Source of the DNA: Rhodohalobacter barkolensis
GTDB taxonomy: Bacteria > Bacteroidota > Rhodothermia > Balneolales > Balneolaceae
Direction: 5' to 3'
Assembly (NCBI RefSeq): GCF_002834295.1
Contig: NZ_PISP01000007.1
Coordinates: forward strand, 1-62,749
Length of the DNA stretch: 62,749 nucleotides
The first letter of the stretch is position 1. Each line of letters opens with the position of its first letter. The position numbers and the translations under genes were made by a program. A model generated the notes under the pieces. That model did not search any database. It worked only from the letters and a program-made list of their open reading frames with translations, and was not told the origin of the DNA. Shown here piece by piece: positions 8,902-17,838 of this stretch.

Positions 8902-9486
8902 ATGGGAGCAAAAAAGATTTTAATGATCGTTGGGGATTATGGTGAAGACCTGGAAATCATGGTTCCGTTTCAGGCTCTGCAGATGGTTGGACATAATGTT
9001 CACGCCGTTTGCCCGAATAAAAAGAAAGGGGAAACTTGCCCTACCGCCGTTCACGACTTTGTAGGCGATCAAACCTATAAAGAGCTAACCGGACACAATT
9101 TCACCCTGAACTACTCTTTCGATGATGTGAAGGTTGAAAAGTATGATGCGTTGGTCCTTCCCGGCGGTCGTGGTCCTGAATATCTGCGCCTGGATAATAA
9201 TGTGATTGAGATGGTTCGTCATTTTGTAGAAGAGGATAAGCCGATCGCTGCTATCTGCCATGGACTGCAAATATTGGCAGCCGTTGGTGGAATTGAAGGG
9301 AAAACTCTGACCGCTTATCCCGCATGCGGTCCTGAAATGAAGCTTGCCGGTGCAGATTACAAAGATGTAGAGCCAACGGAAGTTGTCCGGGACGGTAACC
9401 TGGTAACTACCCCCGCATGGCCAGGACATCAAAAATGGCTTGCAGAATTCCTGGATGTACTTGGAACAAAAATTTCACACAATTAA
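8902..9486 (+). CDS. DJ-1/PfpI family protein
   Basis: This 194-aa cytosolic protein has the DJ-1/PfpI fold. The nucleophile elbow AICHGL places Cys119-His120, and Glu15 (GDYGEDLE) is in the usual position of the acidic partner. The length matches single-domain PfpI-like members. Family members act as glyoxalases, deglycases, chaperones or peptidases; the sequence alone does not choose. Start supported by AAGGAG eight bases before ATG. The gene stands alone between two copies of a composite intergenic repeat. Confidence 0.88.
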   Translation: MGAKKILMIVGDYGEDLEIMVPFQALQMVGHNVHAVCPNKKKGETCPTAVHDFVGDQTYKELTGHNFTLNYSFDDVKVEKYDALVLPGGRGPEYLRLDNNVIEMVRHFVEEDKPIAAICHGLQILAAVGGIEGKTLTAYPACGPEMKLAGADYKDVEPTEVVRDGNLVTTPAWPGHQKWLAEFLDVLGTKISHN

Positions 9487-9591
9487 TATTCTACATCCTC
9501 GTGGCACGTCTCCAAGCCGTGCCACGAGTTATTTTAATAACAAATTTATGTTGGCACATCCCTCCTGCCACAAAGTCTCCAAGACTCGAAG

Positions 9592-10019
9592 TTTCACAAA
9601 GATATCTCCGCGGAAATCTGCGAGAAATAATTCTCATTCCGTAGGAATATCCTGTTTGTAGAAAAATGTACAGCAGTTACCGTCGCTCCGTAGGTGCGAC
9701 CTGTTTTTTCGACCTATTATTTTTCTCTGTCTCCAATATTGATCAGGAGGCTCCGATGGAGCCTAAATATGAGCAGCGAGGGTTTGCTATAAACAGGACA
9801 CTCCTGACGGAGTTTTTCTAGAGCCTTACATTTTTCACCTACCACTAAAGCAAAAAAATCAACGGTTCACAAAATCTTCTCCGTGGAAATCAGCGTTTCA
9901 ATCAGCGAAACTCTGCGAGAAACAAAATTTCTGACGCTGACAGATCCTGTAGGTGCTGTCAGGTCAATTATTGGATCATATCTCACCCGTCTGACCGAAA
10001 AGGCAACGGTCTGACGGAG
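9592..10019. repeat. Composite palindromic repeat, right copy flanking the DJ-1 gene
   Basis: Has the same block order as 8334-8816: 'tctgcgagaaa', a CGCTCCGTAGG hairpin, CCAATATTGATCAGGAGGCTCC, ACTCCTgacGGAGT, 'ctgcgagaaac', a GACAG...CTGTC hairpin, and CCGTCTGACCG...CGGTCTGACGG. Stems differ in detail from the left copy. No credible gene in 9487-10021. Confidence 0.7.
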
Positions 10020-10021
10020 AA

Positions 10022-10168
10022 TTATTTTCTACTCTTCCTCTCTCTTCGGCATCTCTCGCTGCAGTACTTTACATCATCCCAATTCTTCTCCCACTTTTTA
10101 CGCCAGCTAAACGGCCGATTACAAACCGGACAGATTTTTTCGGGCAGATTAGGCTTTTTATGGGTCAT
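10022..10168 (-). CDS. DUF2256 family small zinc-binding protein
   Basis: A 48-aa protein. It carries the DUF2256 pattern: [19 protein letters not shown] followed by [15 protein letters not shown]. Four cysteines (C13, C16, C36, C40) form a probable zinc site of treble-clef or ribbon type. It starts 12 bp after the stop of the TonB-C lipoprotein gene on the same strand. In other genomes DUF2256 genes often sit near cryptochrome/photolyase genes; here the DASH gene is about 28 kb away. Function unknown. Confidence 0.85.
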   Translation of the reverse strand: MTHKKPNLPEKICPVCNRPFSWRKKWEKNWDDVKYCSERCRRERKSRK

Positions 10169-10180
10169 CCCGGGTAGCAA

Positions 10181-10639
10181 TTACTGACTCGTGTTGTCGT
10201 TAAAATACGCACTGATTGCATATTGCTGTTGAACCGGTTCGCCATTTAAAATTGCAGGTTCCCATCTCTCCATATTTGCTATGATTTTTTCATACATAGA
10301 TGTAATGGCTTCATGCGGGCTCATCAGTGTTTCGACCTGTCCCGCAACTCCCTCATTGTTAACCACATAAGTCATCACCAGTCGGCCGTTATATCCTTCT
10401 ATCCTGGCCTCTTCAGGAATTATTGTATTCATTTGAATATGAGATTGAAGCGCCTCATTTCCACCGGGATACTTTGCCCACTCATCCGGTTGGGGAAACT
10501 CTTCAGAGACCAGTTGATTAGGCATGGGTACTTCGGCATAACTCGCAGATGAACTGTTCACCTGATTACCGGTCGTTGAACAGCTGAACCCTACAAATAC
10601 AAAGAGTGAAAAAAGGATTGTGAATAAATATTTACGCAT
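10181..10639 (-). CDS. TonB C-terminal-domain-like lipoprotein
   Basis: A 152-aa protein with lipobox VGFSC (Cys20). From about residue 55 it matches the TonB C-terminal fold as found in Bacteroidota: KYPGGNEALQSHI, then PEEARIEGYNGRLVMTYVV, and a closing RWEPAILNGEPV. Unlike true TonB it has no N-terminal transmembrane anchor or proline-rich linker; it is lipid anchored. It may bind TonB-dependent receptors or be a stand-alone envelope protein. Followed at 12 bp by the DUF2256 gene. Confidence 0.75.
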   Translation of the reverse strand: MRKYLFTILFSLFVFVGFSCSTTGNQVNSSSASYAEVPMPNQLVSEEFPQPDEWAKYPGGNEALQSHIQMNTIIPEEARIEGYNGRLVMTYVVNNEGVAGQVETLMSPHEAITSMYEKIIANMERWEPAILNGEPVQQQYAISAYFNDNTSQ

Positions 10640-10702
10640 AGCAACCTATTTAATTAAAAGATCACAAAGCATAAATAAATTATGTTGCCAATTCAACTGC
10701 GT

Positions 10703-11758
10703 TTATTTCAAAAATCCTTTCTTAACCAGTAGTTCTGCATTTAAAACAGCGCCACCGGCAGCTCCGCGAACCGTATTATGAGCCATGGCAATATAGCTTA
10801 CATCCATCACGTGAGCCTGACGAATTCTTCCAATGGCCGTCTGCATCCCACCTTCACTGTCTGCATGCAGTCGCGGCTGAGGGTATCTCGGATCGTCAAA
10901 TATTTTTAGTGGAAATTTTGGGGCTGATGGCAGATCTAGATCATGAATTGGACTTCCCCAGCTCTTCATCACATTGATAATCTCATCTTGATCTGCTTTC
11001 CTTTTTAAGCTCACCGTAACTGAAAGCAGATGTCCGTTGATGACCGGAACCCGGGTGGCGGTTGCCTGAACAGGAAAATCTGCATATCGAACGGCACCGT
11101 CTTTCAATTTACCTAATAGTTTCAGTGGCTCCTGGCGAATTTTGGACTCTTCACCGCCAATAAATGGAATTACATTTCCCATTATATCGAGACTTGGAAC
11201 ACCGGGATAGCCGGCTCCTGATATCGCCTGCATAGACGTTACAACTACCGACTCAATTCCAAAAGCATCGTATAGCGGCTTCAGGGATGTAGTTAAGGGA
11301 ACAGCCACACAGTTGGGATTGGTTACAATCCAGCCGGACCCATCAGCTGTAAACCTCTGCTCACGTATCATTTCGATATGATCGGGATTTACTTCAGGGA
11401 TTAAGAGCGGTACAGTTGGATCGGTTCTGAAATTCTTTGCATTGCTGATTACCGGGATCCCGGCCTTGGCAAAATCAGTTTCAATCTCAGTAGCTACTGA
11501 CGAATCAAGCCCGGAAAAAACAAAGTCTACCTCATCAAAATGGTTCGATGTACACTCCAGTACTGTCAGTGATTTGACCCCATCCGGCATGCGCGTGCTT
11601 TCAATCCAATTCGCAGCTTCCTCGTAAAGTTTACCCGCCGATCTGCTTGACGCACCCAAAGCCGTAATCTTAAACCAGGGGTGATTTTCAAGAATTCGGA
11701 TAAACTTCTGCCCAACGGCTCCTGTAGCTCCCAATATTCCGACTTTAAATGAAGTCAT
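10703..11758 (-). CDS. asd: Aspartate-semialdehyde dehydrogenase
   Basis: Reduces aspartyl phosphate to aspartate semialdehyde with NADPH, at the branch point to lysine/DAP, threonine and methionine. The N-terminal NADP motif is GILGATGAVGQKF (residues 8-19). The catalytic Cys150 lies in TNPNCVAVP and His243 in INGHLLS. The sequence style (PNCVAVPL, SMQAISGAGYPGVPS) resembles the archaeal/fungal-type ASADH rather than the enterobacterial type. The 351-aa length is typical. Functionally linked to lysA at the right end of the window. Confidence 0.95.
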   Translation of the reverse strand: MTSFKVGILGATGAVGQKFIRILENHPWFKITALGASSRSAGKLYEEAANWIESTRMPDGVKSLTVLECTSNHFDEVDFVFSGLDSSVATEIETDFAKAGIPVISNAKNFRTDPTVPLLIPEVNPDHIEMIREQRFTADGSGWIVTNPNCVAVPLTTSLKPLYDAFGIESVVVTSMQAISGAGYPGVPSLDIMGNVIPFIGGEESKIRQEPLKLLGKLKDGAVRYADFPVQATATRVPVINGHLLSVTVSLKRKADQDEIINVMKSWGSPIHDLDLPSAPKFPLKIFDDPRYPQPRLHADSEGGMQTAIGRIRQAHVMDVSYIAMAHNTVRGAAGGAVLNAELLVKKGFLK

Positions 11759-11975
11759 AAACTGCTAATCCTTTTATTAATCTTCCTAAAATGTATCGTT
11801 TCACCTGATCATCCAAGTAACCAGTTGGTACTTTAGTGATCTTTACCGGCGGAGTCGAAAATAACAATTCCTGTATACAAACGATTCATCAAAGGGCAGA
11901 TTTTTCATATCTTTGGTGTTTTGTAGCAAATCCGAATTGAAATACGATTTTCAAAACGAATAACCATCAGATTTT

Positions 11976-13433
11976 ATGCCTGTAAAGAATTTAGATTCAT
12001 TAGACAAAATTGTTTCACTGTCGAAAGCCAGAGGGTTCATTTTCCAATCCTCAGATATTTATGGGGGTCTCGCAGCCGTTTATGATTACGGCCCGCTTGG
12101 CGTTGAACTGAAACGAAACATTCAGGAGAACTGGTGGAAATCGATGACACAATTCCACGACAACATTGTTGGTGTGGATGCGGCTATTTTTATGCATCCG
12201 AAGGTCTGGGAAGCAAGTGGCCATGTGGAAGGGTTCAACGACCCGATGATTGACGATAAGCAGTCCAAAAAACGATATCGGGCGGATATGCTGATCGAGC
12301 AGCACATCCAGAAACTGCGCGATAAAGATAAAGATGACGAAGCTGACAAACTCCAGGAGCAGCTCGACACCACCGGTACCCGTAAGGGATTATGTGAAGA
12401 TCTCTACGATATCATCATGCAGGAAGAGATTAAGGCTCCCGATTCAGGAGCATTCGACTGGACCGAAGTGCGTCAGTTCAATCTGATGTTCAAAACTCAC
12501 TATGGAGCAACATCATCCGGAGATGATGATGCTATTTATCTGCGCCCGGAGACTGCGCAGGGTATTTTTGTAAACTATAAAAATGTACTCGATACGGCAC
12601 GGGTTCAGATTCCATTTGGAATTGCACAGGTTGGAAAAGCTTTCCGTAACGAAGTGGTTGCCCGTCAGTTTGTGTTTCGTATGCGCGAATTTGAGCAGAT
12701 GGAGATGCAATACTTTGTAGAACCGGGTACGGACGAAGAGAGTTATGAAAACTGGCTCAATGCCCGAATGGAGTGGCACAAGAGTTTGGGAATCCGGGAA
12801 GAGAATTTAAGAACCGCTCCGCATCCGGAAGATAAGCTGGCTCACTATGCCCGTGCTGCCGCTGATATTCAGTTCAAATTCCCTATTGGATGGCAGGAAG
12901 TGGAGGGTATCCACAACCGAACCGATTTTGACCTCTCCCGCCACCAGGAGTACTCCGGAAAGAAAATGGAGTACTACGATCAGAAACAACAAAAGCGTTA
13001 CACTCCTTATGTGATCGAAACATCCATTGGGCTGGACCGCTGTACGCTGATGGTGCTTTGTGATGCCTACCGCGAAGAAGAGGTGGATGGCGATACAAGA
13101 ACCGTACTCAAGCTTCACCCAAAACTGGCTCCGACCAAAGTTGGGATCTTCCCGCTTATCAAAAAGCCTGAACTGCAGGAAGTAGCAAGAAAGATCGAGC
13201 ACGAACTCCGGGAAGATTACAATGTTCTCTATGATGAGTCCGGTTCTATTGGAAAACGATACCGCCGCCAAGATGAAGCCGGAACACCATTTTGTGTAAC
13301 CGTTGATTTTGATGGTCTGGAAGATAATACCGTAACCATCCGCTACCGAGACAATATGGAACAGGAGCGTGTTTCCATAGATAAGCTGGGTGATGTAATT
13401 CGCGACGGGATGAGAAACTGGAAATCGGAGTAA
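11976..13433 (+). CDS. glyS: Glycyl-tRNA synthetase (dimeric type)
   Basis: Class II synthetase, 485 aa, of the single-chain homodimeric type (also called glyQS). Motifs: GGLAAVYDYGP near the N-terminus, motif 2 GKAFRNEV near 222, motif 3 ETSIGLDRCTLM near 347, and a C-terminal anticodon-binding domain from about residue 385 (PTKVGIFPLIK). Start ATG at 11976 follows a 217-bp gap from the divergent asd. No alpha/beta subunit split is seen. Confidence 0.96.
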   Translation: MPVKNLDSLDKIVSLSKARGFIFQSSDIYGGLAAVYDYGPLGVELKRNIQENWWKSMTQFHDNIVGVDAAIFMHPKVWEASGHVEGFNDPMIDDKQSKKRYRADMLIEQHIQKLRDKDKDDEADKLQEQLDTTGTRKGLCEDLYDIIMQEEIKAPDSGAFDWTEVRQFNLMFKTHYGATSSGDDDAIYLRPETAQGIFVNYKNVLDTARVQIPFGIAQVGKAFRNEVVARQFVFRMREFEQMEMQYFVEPGTDEESYENWLNARMEWHKSLGIREENLRTAPHPEDKLAHYARAAADIQFKFPIGWQEVEGIHNRTDFDLSRHQEYSGKKMEYYDQKQQKRYTPYVIETSIGLDRCTLMVLCDAYREEEVDGDTRTVLKLHPKLAPTKVGIFPLIKKPELQEVARKIEHELREDYNVLYDESGSIGKRYRRQDEAGTPFCVTVDFDGLEDNTVTIRYRDNMEQERVSIDKLGDVIRDGMRNWKSE

Positions 13434-13632
13434 TCAACTCACCGCAGTGGCGCTGAAGTACACAGAGCGTATGGTGCCGTCAGACCGCTATAGTCGGTCA
13501 GACGGCTTCATGGTTAATAATTCATAGACCTGCCAGCGTCTGAAGTGCAACGAAAGTCCTGGCAGCGTCAAATGTCGCGTAGCTTTACAACGCTGATAGG
13601 TTTCCTTGTCAGATCTTAGTACCCGTGGCAAG

Positions 13633-13857
13633 CCTTACACTTAACCATCTGACCTCAGGAAGCGGACTGATGGGATCATCACACTCATGCGCCGGCAGGC
13701 GCATTACGTTTGTAAAAAAAGGCGAGACACATTAACCCACTGCTCCGGAGTGAGCAGTACGTTAATACTTTGTGTACAAAGAGAAGTAGCGCACCTCCGG
13801 CGCGCTGGTGATTAAACACTGATCTGAGTTTACAAAGTTGCCGCTCCATCCGGAGCG
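13633..13857. repeat. Four-hairpin intergenic cassette, copy 1
   Basis: Four stems in fixed order: ATGCGCCggcaGGCGCAT (13687-13704), ACTGCTCcggagtGAGCAGT (13739-13758), GTAG plus CGCacctccgGCGCGCT (13786-13806), CCGCTCCatccGGAGCG (13841-13857). Linkers are conserved and contain TTTGTAAAA and a TTTGTGTACAAAG palindrome. A 54-bp leader (13633-13686) recurs in copy 3. Confidence 0.85.
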
Positions 13858-14074
13858 TGTTTTAGGTTGTTCACTCTCGTGACTATCCTTATAATCGTCT
13901 TCGAGTGTTTTAGCACAATCTCTAGCCGACCACTCATGACAGCCTGTAAAATAGAATCTAAGATCCTTACGGGTTTAGTTTCCATTCATTCAATTGACTT
14001 TATTGAACCTGCTAAGTCAGCTTCACACTCATCCCTGTGACAGCTTTGAGCTAGCTGATGGAATAGCTTCATCA

Positions 14075-14248
14075 ATGCGCCGACAGGCGCATTACGTTTG
14101 TAAAAACAGGCGAGACACATTAACCCACTGCTCCGGAGTGAGCAGTACGTTAATACTTTTGTGTACAAAGAGAAGTAGCGCATCTCCGGCGCGCTGGTGT
14201 TTAGACGCTGATCAGAGTTTTACAAAGTTGCCGCTCCTTCCGGAGCGG
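14075..14248. repeat. Four-hairpin intergenic cassette, copy 2
   Basis: Same four stems and linkers as copy 1, 388 bp downstream, with point changes (ATGCGCCgacaGGCGCAT; CCGCTCCttccGGAGCGG). It lacks the leader seen in copies 1 and 3. Confidence 0.85.
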
Positions 14249-14416
14249 ATTTATGGATGTCCGCTCCACGTCTGACTAGCCTCAAAATTGTGCCACTAGT
14301 GTTTTCACCATTATCCCGACTGACCACTCAATGTGGTTTGTCGGCTAGGATCTAAGATCGGCTCAGAATTTCTTAATCTTCATTAAACAGACATTGAAGA
14401 ACGTTCAAAGAATCAG

Positions 14417-14641
14417 CCTTACACTTACCCATCTGACCACAGGAAGTGGACTGATGGGATCATCACACTTATGCGCCGGCAGGCGCATTTCGTTTGTAAA
14501 AACAGGTGAGACACATCAACCCACTGCTCCGGAGTGAGCAGTACGTTAATACTTTGTGTACAAAGAGAAGTAGCGCACCTCCGGCGCGCTGGTGATTAAA
14601 CACTGATCAGAGTTTACAAAGTTGCCGCTCCATCCGGAGCG
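14417..14641. repeat. Four-hairpin intergenic cassette, copy 3
   Basis: Nearly identical to copy 1 including the leader, 784 bp from it. The whole gap 13434-14810 otherwise holds only another hairpin (GCCGTCAGACCG...CGGTCAGACGGC, about 13470-13502) and unique spacer text. No credible gene. Confidence 0.85.
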
Positions 14642-14810
14642 GGTTAAAGAGTCAGAGCCAGAATTGAATTAATCGACGTAACCATGCGGAGCGGGCTGAT
14701 AAAGCAACGTATAGTTAGCGATCTGAAGAAGATTGCCGTTTTAATCAATTTAGCCACGAGAACTCATAAATAATCTCCTGCGCACTTAGCGTCCCTACGG
14801 TAAACAGAAA

Positions 14811-16202
14811 TTAAAGTGAGTTAAGCCACTCAATCATGGCTTCCACAAAACCGGGAGCAAACTCTTTTTCGAGCATACCGTACTCGCTGGGCAGGCCGCT
14901 ATTGGCCAGCTGAAACAGGTGATTGGCCGATTCAATTTCCACAATTTGCATCAGAAGCTCAGCCTCATCCCGTAACTGCTCCGCTTTTTCACGGTTTGGC
15001 CCTAAAATAACCTGCGTGTCTTTCTCACCAAAAAGTGCCAGCATCGGAATATCCAGATTTGAAATATCATTCTCCGGATTGTACTCAATAAACGACTTAA
15101 ACCACTCGGTTTTTGCAGCCGCCAGCTGTCGATTGATCTGGCTTCGAATAAACGAATTCATATCGCCCAAAGCTTCACGCTGCTCTTCAGGCAGTTCATT
15201 GATTTGCGCTTCCAGCCGATCATACAGATCCTGCTCCACATCATCCCAGTCGTCCTCATTTCGGATGACTTCATAAATCCTCTCCTGAAACTCCAGATTC
15301 TGCTCCACAACCTCTTCCGCAATACCCTGGGATTCAGAAATTGCTTTGATCTGATGGTTAATCACCTCATCACCCGGTAGAAATGGAGATCCCATCAAAA
15401 TTACACCATCTACATTTTTGTTAACCGCCGAAATAACAGAAACCAAACCTCCCTGGCTATGACCCAATAAAATGGTTTTTGTGATCTGATCAGGGTACTC
15501 ATCCTCAAGGTGAACAAGGATATCCAGCAAGTCGTCAGATAAATCAAAAAGAGTGGCGTCTGTTTCACCGGTAGAGCGGCCTACTCCCCGGTCATCATAC
15601 CGGAATGATGAGTAACCGTTTTTAGAAAGGGAATCTGCAATTTGAGCAAAAATTTTAAATCCCGCTACGGTTTCATCCCTGTCCTGCGATCCGGAGCCGG
15701 TCAACAGAATAACAATGGGCGCCGGTTCATCAGCGAGTTGCAGAGTACCACTTACTTGACCTGCCCGGGTTTGGATGATAATCTCCTCACCGCCGGCTAA
15801 ATTTCTTTCATTTACTTGGTTCCCCTCTCTCTTTTTAATTGAAAAGGGATAACTCATATCCATCTGCTCAAATGTACCTGAAATCGTTCCGGCGTCCCGG
15901 TTCCACTCGCCCTTAAATGTTGCCGGCCCTGTGCCTGTTTGAAATTGAAAAAGAAGAGAGTCCCCATTCATCCGGGTAAACTCAACCGGTAAGTTGTACG
16001 CGTTTTGTTGCGGAATATCGATGGTACCGTCCAATTCTCCATCCAGAAAACTGAATGTAAAATTAGTGGTAAGATTCTGTCCCGTAATCTGAATAGTACC
16101 TTCCCAATTACCGGCAACTTCCTGATAATTTTGTGCGGTAACAGATTGAGCAAATGGAATTCCCAAAAAAAATAGAGTAATAGCAACGAATAGATTTTTC
16201 AT
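14811..16202 (-). CDS. Exported alpha/beta hydrolase
   Basis: Start chosen at ATG 16202 (MKNLFVAITLF), which begins a clear signal peptide ending near AQSVTAQ; the longer frame to 16256 runs through the terminator of the preceding gene. The 463-aa protein has an N-terminal beta-rich domain (about 25-125; EGTIQITGQN, GTIDIPQQ) and a C-terminal alpha/beta hydrolase domain with nucleophile motif GHSQGG. The late acid and histidine fit LFGEKDTQV and SANHLFQ. Family members are exported esterases or peptidases; substrate unknown. Confidence 0.82.
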   Translation of the reverse strand: MKNLFVAITLFFLGIPFAQSVTAQNYQEVAGNWEGTIQITGQNLTTNFTFSFLDGELDGTIDIPQQNAYNLPVEFTRMNGDSLLFQFQTGTGPATFKGEWNRDAGTISGTFEQMDMSYPFSIKKREGNQVNERNLAGGEEIIIQTRAGQVSGTLQLADEPAPIVILLTGSGSQDRDETVAGFKIFAQIADSLSKNGYSSFRYDDRGVGRSTGETDATLFDLSDDLLDILVHLEDEYPDQITKTILLGHSQGGLVSVISAVNKNVDGVILMGSPFLPGDEVINHQIKAISESQGIAEEVVEQNLEFQERIYEVIRNEDDWDDVEQDLYDRLEAQINELPEEQREALGDMNSFIRSQINRQLAAAKTEWFKSFIEYNPENDISNLDIPMLALFGEKDTQVILGPNREKAEQLRDEAELLMQIVEIESANHLFQLANSGLPSEYGMLEKEFAPGFVEAMIEWLNSL

Positions 16203-16240
16203 ATTCGGAATGTAATAAAAAAAGAATACTCCTTTATAAT

Positions 16241-16267
16241 AAAAAACCCCGCTCAAAGGCGAGGTTT
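16241..16267 (-). terminator. Rho-independent terminator after sodC
   Basis: On the minus strand AAACCTCGC pairs with GCGGGGTTT around a short loop and runs into TTTTTT. It begins about 30 bp after the sodC stop and separates it from the hydrolase gene. Confidence 0.75.
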
Positions 16268-16299
16268 AAAGTTTTTTACAGATTAAAGCTGATCTTCTC

Positions 16300-16860
16300 T
16301 CAGTAATCCGGATTGGCAACTCCAATTACGCCGCATGACAGACGAGCGCCTGCATCGCCGGTAGGTTGAGACTCCAGATCATCCTCACCCGCGTGGACAA
16401 TTACACCGCGTCCCATGATGGAAGTCATCCCTGATAGTTGAAGTCTGGGATCTACAAAGTCAACATTGGCGTTTCCATCTTCATCAGATTCCAGATTTCC
16501 GAGATCTCCGACATGACGAACATCATCATCCGGTCCGCCATGCTCCATCTCTTCAGGATTGAAGTGTCCCGCAGCAGATGTTCCGTCATCCGCCCGGCAA
16601 TCACCAAATTCATGAATATGAAATCCGTGCATTGAATTTGCTTCAAGTCCGCTAATTGATGCTTCTACCCGAACTCCTTCATCCGTCTGTGTAAATACTA
16701 CAGTTCCTTCAGCGCTATTCCCCTCCGTAGCGTGAAGTACGGCCACAGCTTTATCTTCTGATTGTGTCTGATATTCCATTTCCACTTCTTCTTGTTCTTG
16801 CTCCGCGCAAGAGGCAAAAAGAAACAGTGCCATAAGCGCTATTGATATATATTTCATCAT
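16300..16860 (-). CDS. sodC: Superoxide dismutase [Cu-Zn], lipoprotein
   Basis: Envelope Cu,Zn-SOD of 186 aa that converts superoxide to peroxide and oxygen. The lipoprotein signal ends at FASCAEQ. The Cu/Zn ligand pattern is clear: HGFHIHEFGDC, then GHFNPEEMEHGG, and VIVHAGEDD near the C-terminus. The disulfide Cys pair lies in FGDC and ARLSCG. An acidic linker after the lipobox and a His-containing HGGPDDDVRHVGDLG loop are typical. A terminator follows. Start could be either of the two adjacent ATG codons. Confidence 0.95.
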   Translation of the reverse strand: MMKYISIALMALFLFASCAEQEQEEVEMEYQTQSEDKAVAVLHATEGNSAEGTVVFTQTDEGVRVEASISGLEANSMHGFHIHEFGDCRADDGTSAAGHFNPEEMEHGGPDDDVRHVGDLGNLESDEDGNANVDFVDPRLQLSGMTSIMGRGVIVHAGEDDLESQPTGDAGARLSCGVIGVANPDY

Positions 16861-16914
16861 AATTTTGAGATAGTTTTATTTTGTGTGATTTGTATGGTTG
16901 AATTGTACAAAAAA

Positions 16915-17670
16915 TCATAGATAAATGGATGACCATTCAGCAATCATTGAACCTGCATACCGGCTGTAGGTCTCTTCCATGAGCAGGTGATCTGCTTCGT
17001 GCATTGACAGAAAACTTTTGGGGTGTTTCGCAGTTTTATAGATATGAGCCGCATTATCAATGCCTACGGTATCATCCAGCGGGGAATGCATCACCATCAA
17101 TGCCCGGTCCAGCTCCAGAATGTATTTATCCATTTTCGACTTTTCCAGATCATCCAAAAACTGCTTTTTTATTCGAAATGGCCGTCCGGCAAGCGTTACA
17201 ATCGCGGATCCCTCCTGTTCAATCTCGTCGCGTTTTAACTCAAAATGCTTCTCCACATGTTTTGGGTTTGATGGCGCTCCAATAGTAGCCACGGCTTTCA
17301 CGGATTCTAATCGATGAGCTGCCTGGATTACTGCAGCTCCCCCCAAAGAGTGCCCGATCAATATTGATGGAGAACTCATCTCTTTCTCCATGTATCCCGA
17401 TGCGGCAATCAAATCATCAACATTTGAACTGAAGTTGGTGTCTTCAAAACTTCCATCACTATCGCCCAATCCTGTAAAGTCGAACCGGAAAACAGCCACC
17501 CCTTTTCTGTTTAAGGCTTTCGCAATATTTCCTACAGCCTTCAAATTCTTTGAACAGGTAAAACAGTGAGCAAAAAGCGCGCATGCTTTATGTTCTCCCT
17601 CCGGTATATCAATTTTTGCTGCCAGCGTATCACCAAAAGCACCCTGAAATTCTATTTTTTTAGTTTCCAT
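16915..17670 (-). CDS. Alpha/beta hydrolase (OsmC-associated type)
   Basis: This 251-aa cytosolic serine hydrolase has LFAHCFTCSKN (oxyanion/HxFxC motif), nucleophile motif IGHSLGGAAV and closing SMHEADHLL histidine. This is the hydrolase half often fused to an OsmC peroxiredoxin-like domain; here it is stand-alone and no OsmC gene is in the window. It precedes sodC on the same strand by 54 bp, so co-transcription is possible. Substrate unknown. Confidence 0.82.
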   Translation of the reverse strand: METKKIEFQGAFGDTLAAKIDIPEGEHKACALFAHCFTCSKNLKAVGNIAKALNRKGVAVFRFDFTGLGDSDGSFEDTNFSSNVDDLIAASGYMEKEMSSPSILIGHSLGGAAVIQAAHRLESVKAVATIGAPSNPKHVEKHFELKRDEIEQEGSAIVTLAGRPFRIKKQFLDDLEKSKMDKYILELDRALMVMHSPLDDTVGIDNAAHIYKTAKHPKSFLSMHEADHLLMEETYSRYAGSMIAEWSSIYL

Positions 17671-17838
17671 AATTTTAATCGATTGCGTCTTAGCTATTTA
17701 GTACAATGATTATTTGATGCTTAGCATTCACTTATTATTTCTTCGAAAAATGTATAATTATCATCATTTTACATTACCGTTGAATATTTTATTTAACTAT
17801 ATATAACACGACTTAACCACCAACTAAAACTACGTTTT

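Noticed and set aside
13633-14641. CRISPR array
   Set aside because: Repeats are about 390 bp apart, contain several different palindromes and have no uniform short repeat/spacer pattern; no cas genes nearby.
16203-16256. Longer start for the exported hydrolase
   Set aside because: The extension is encoded by the sodC terminator stem and precedes a perfect signal peptide start at 16202.
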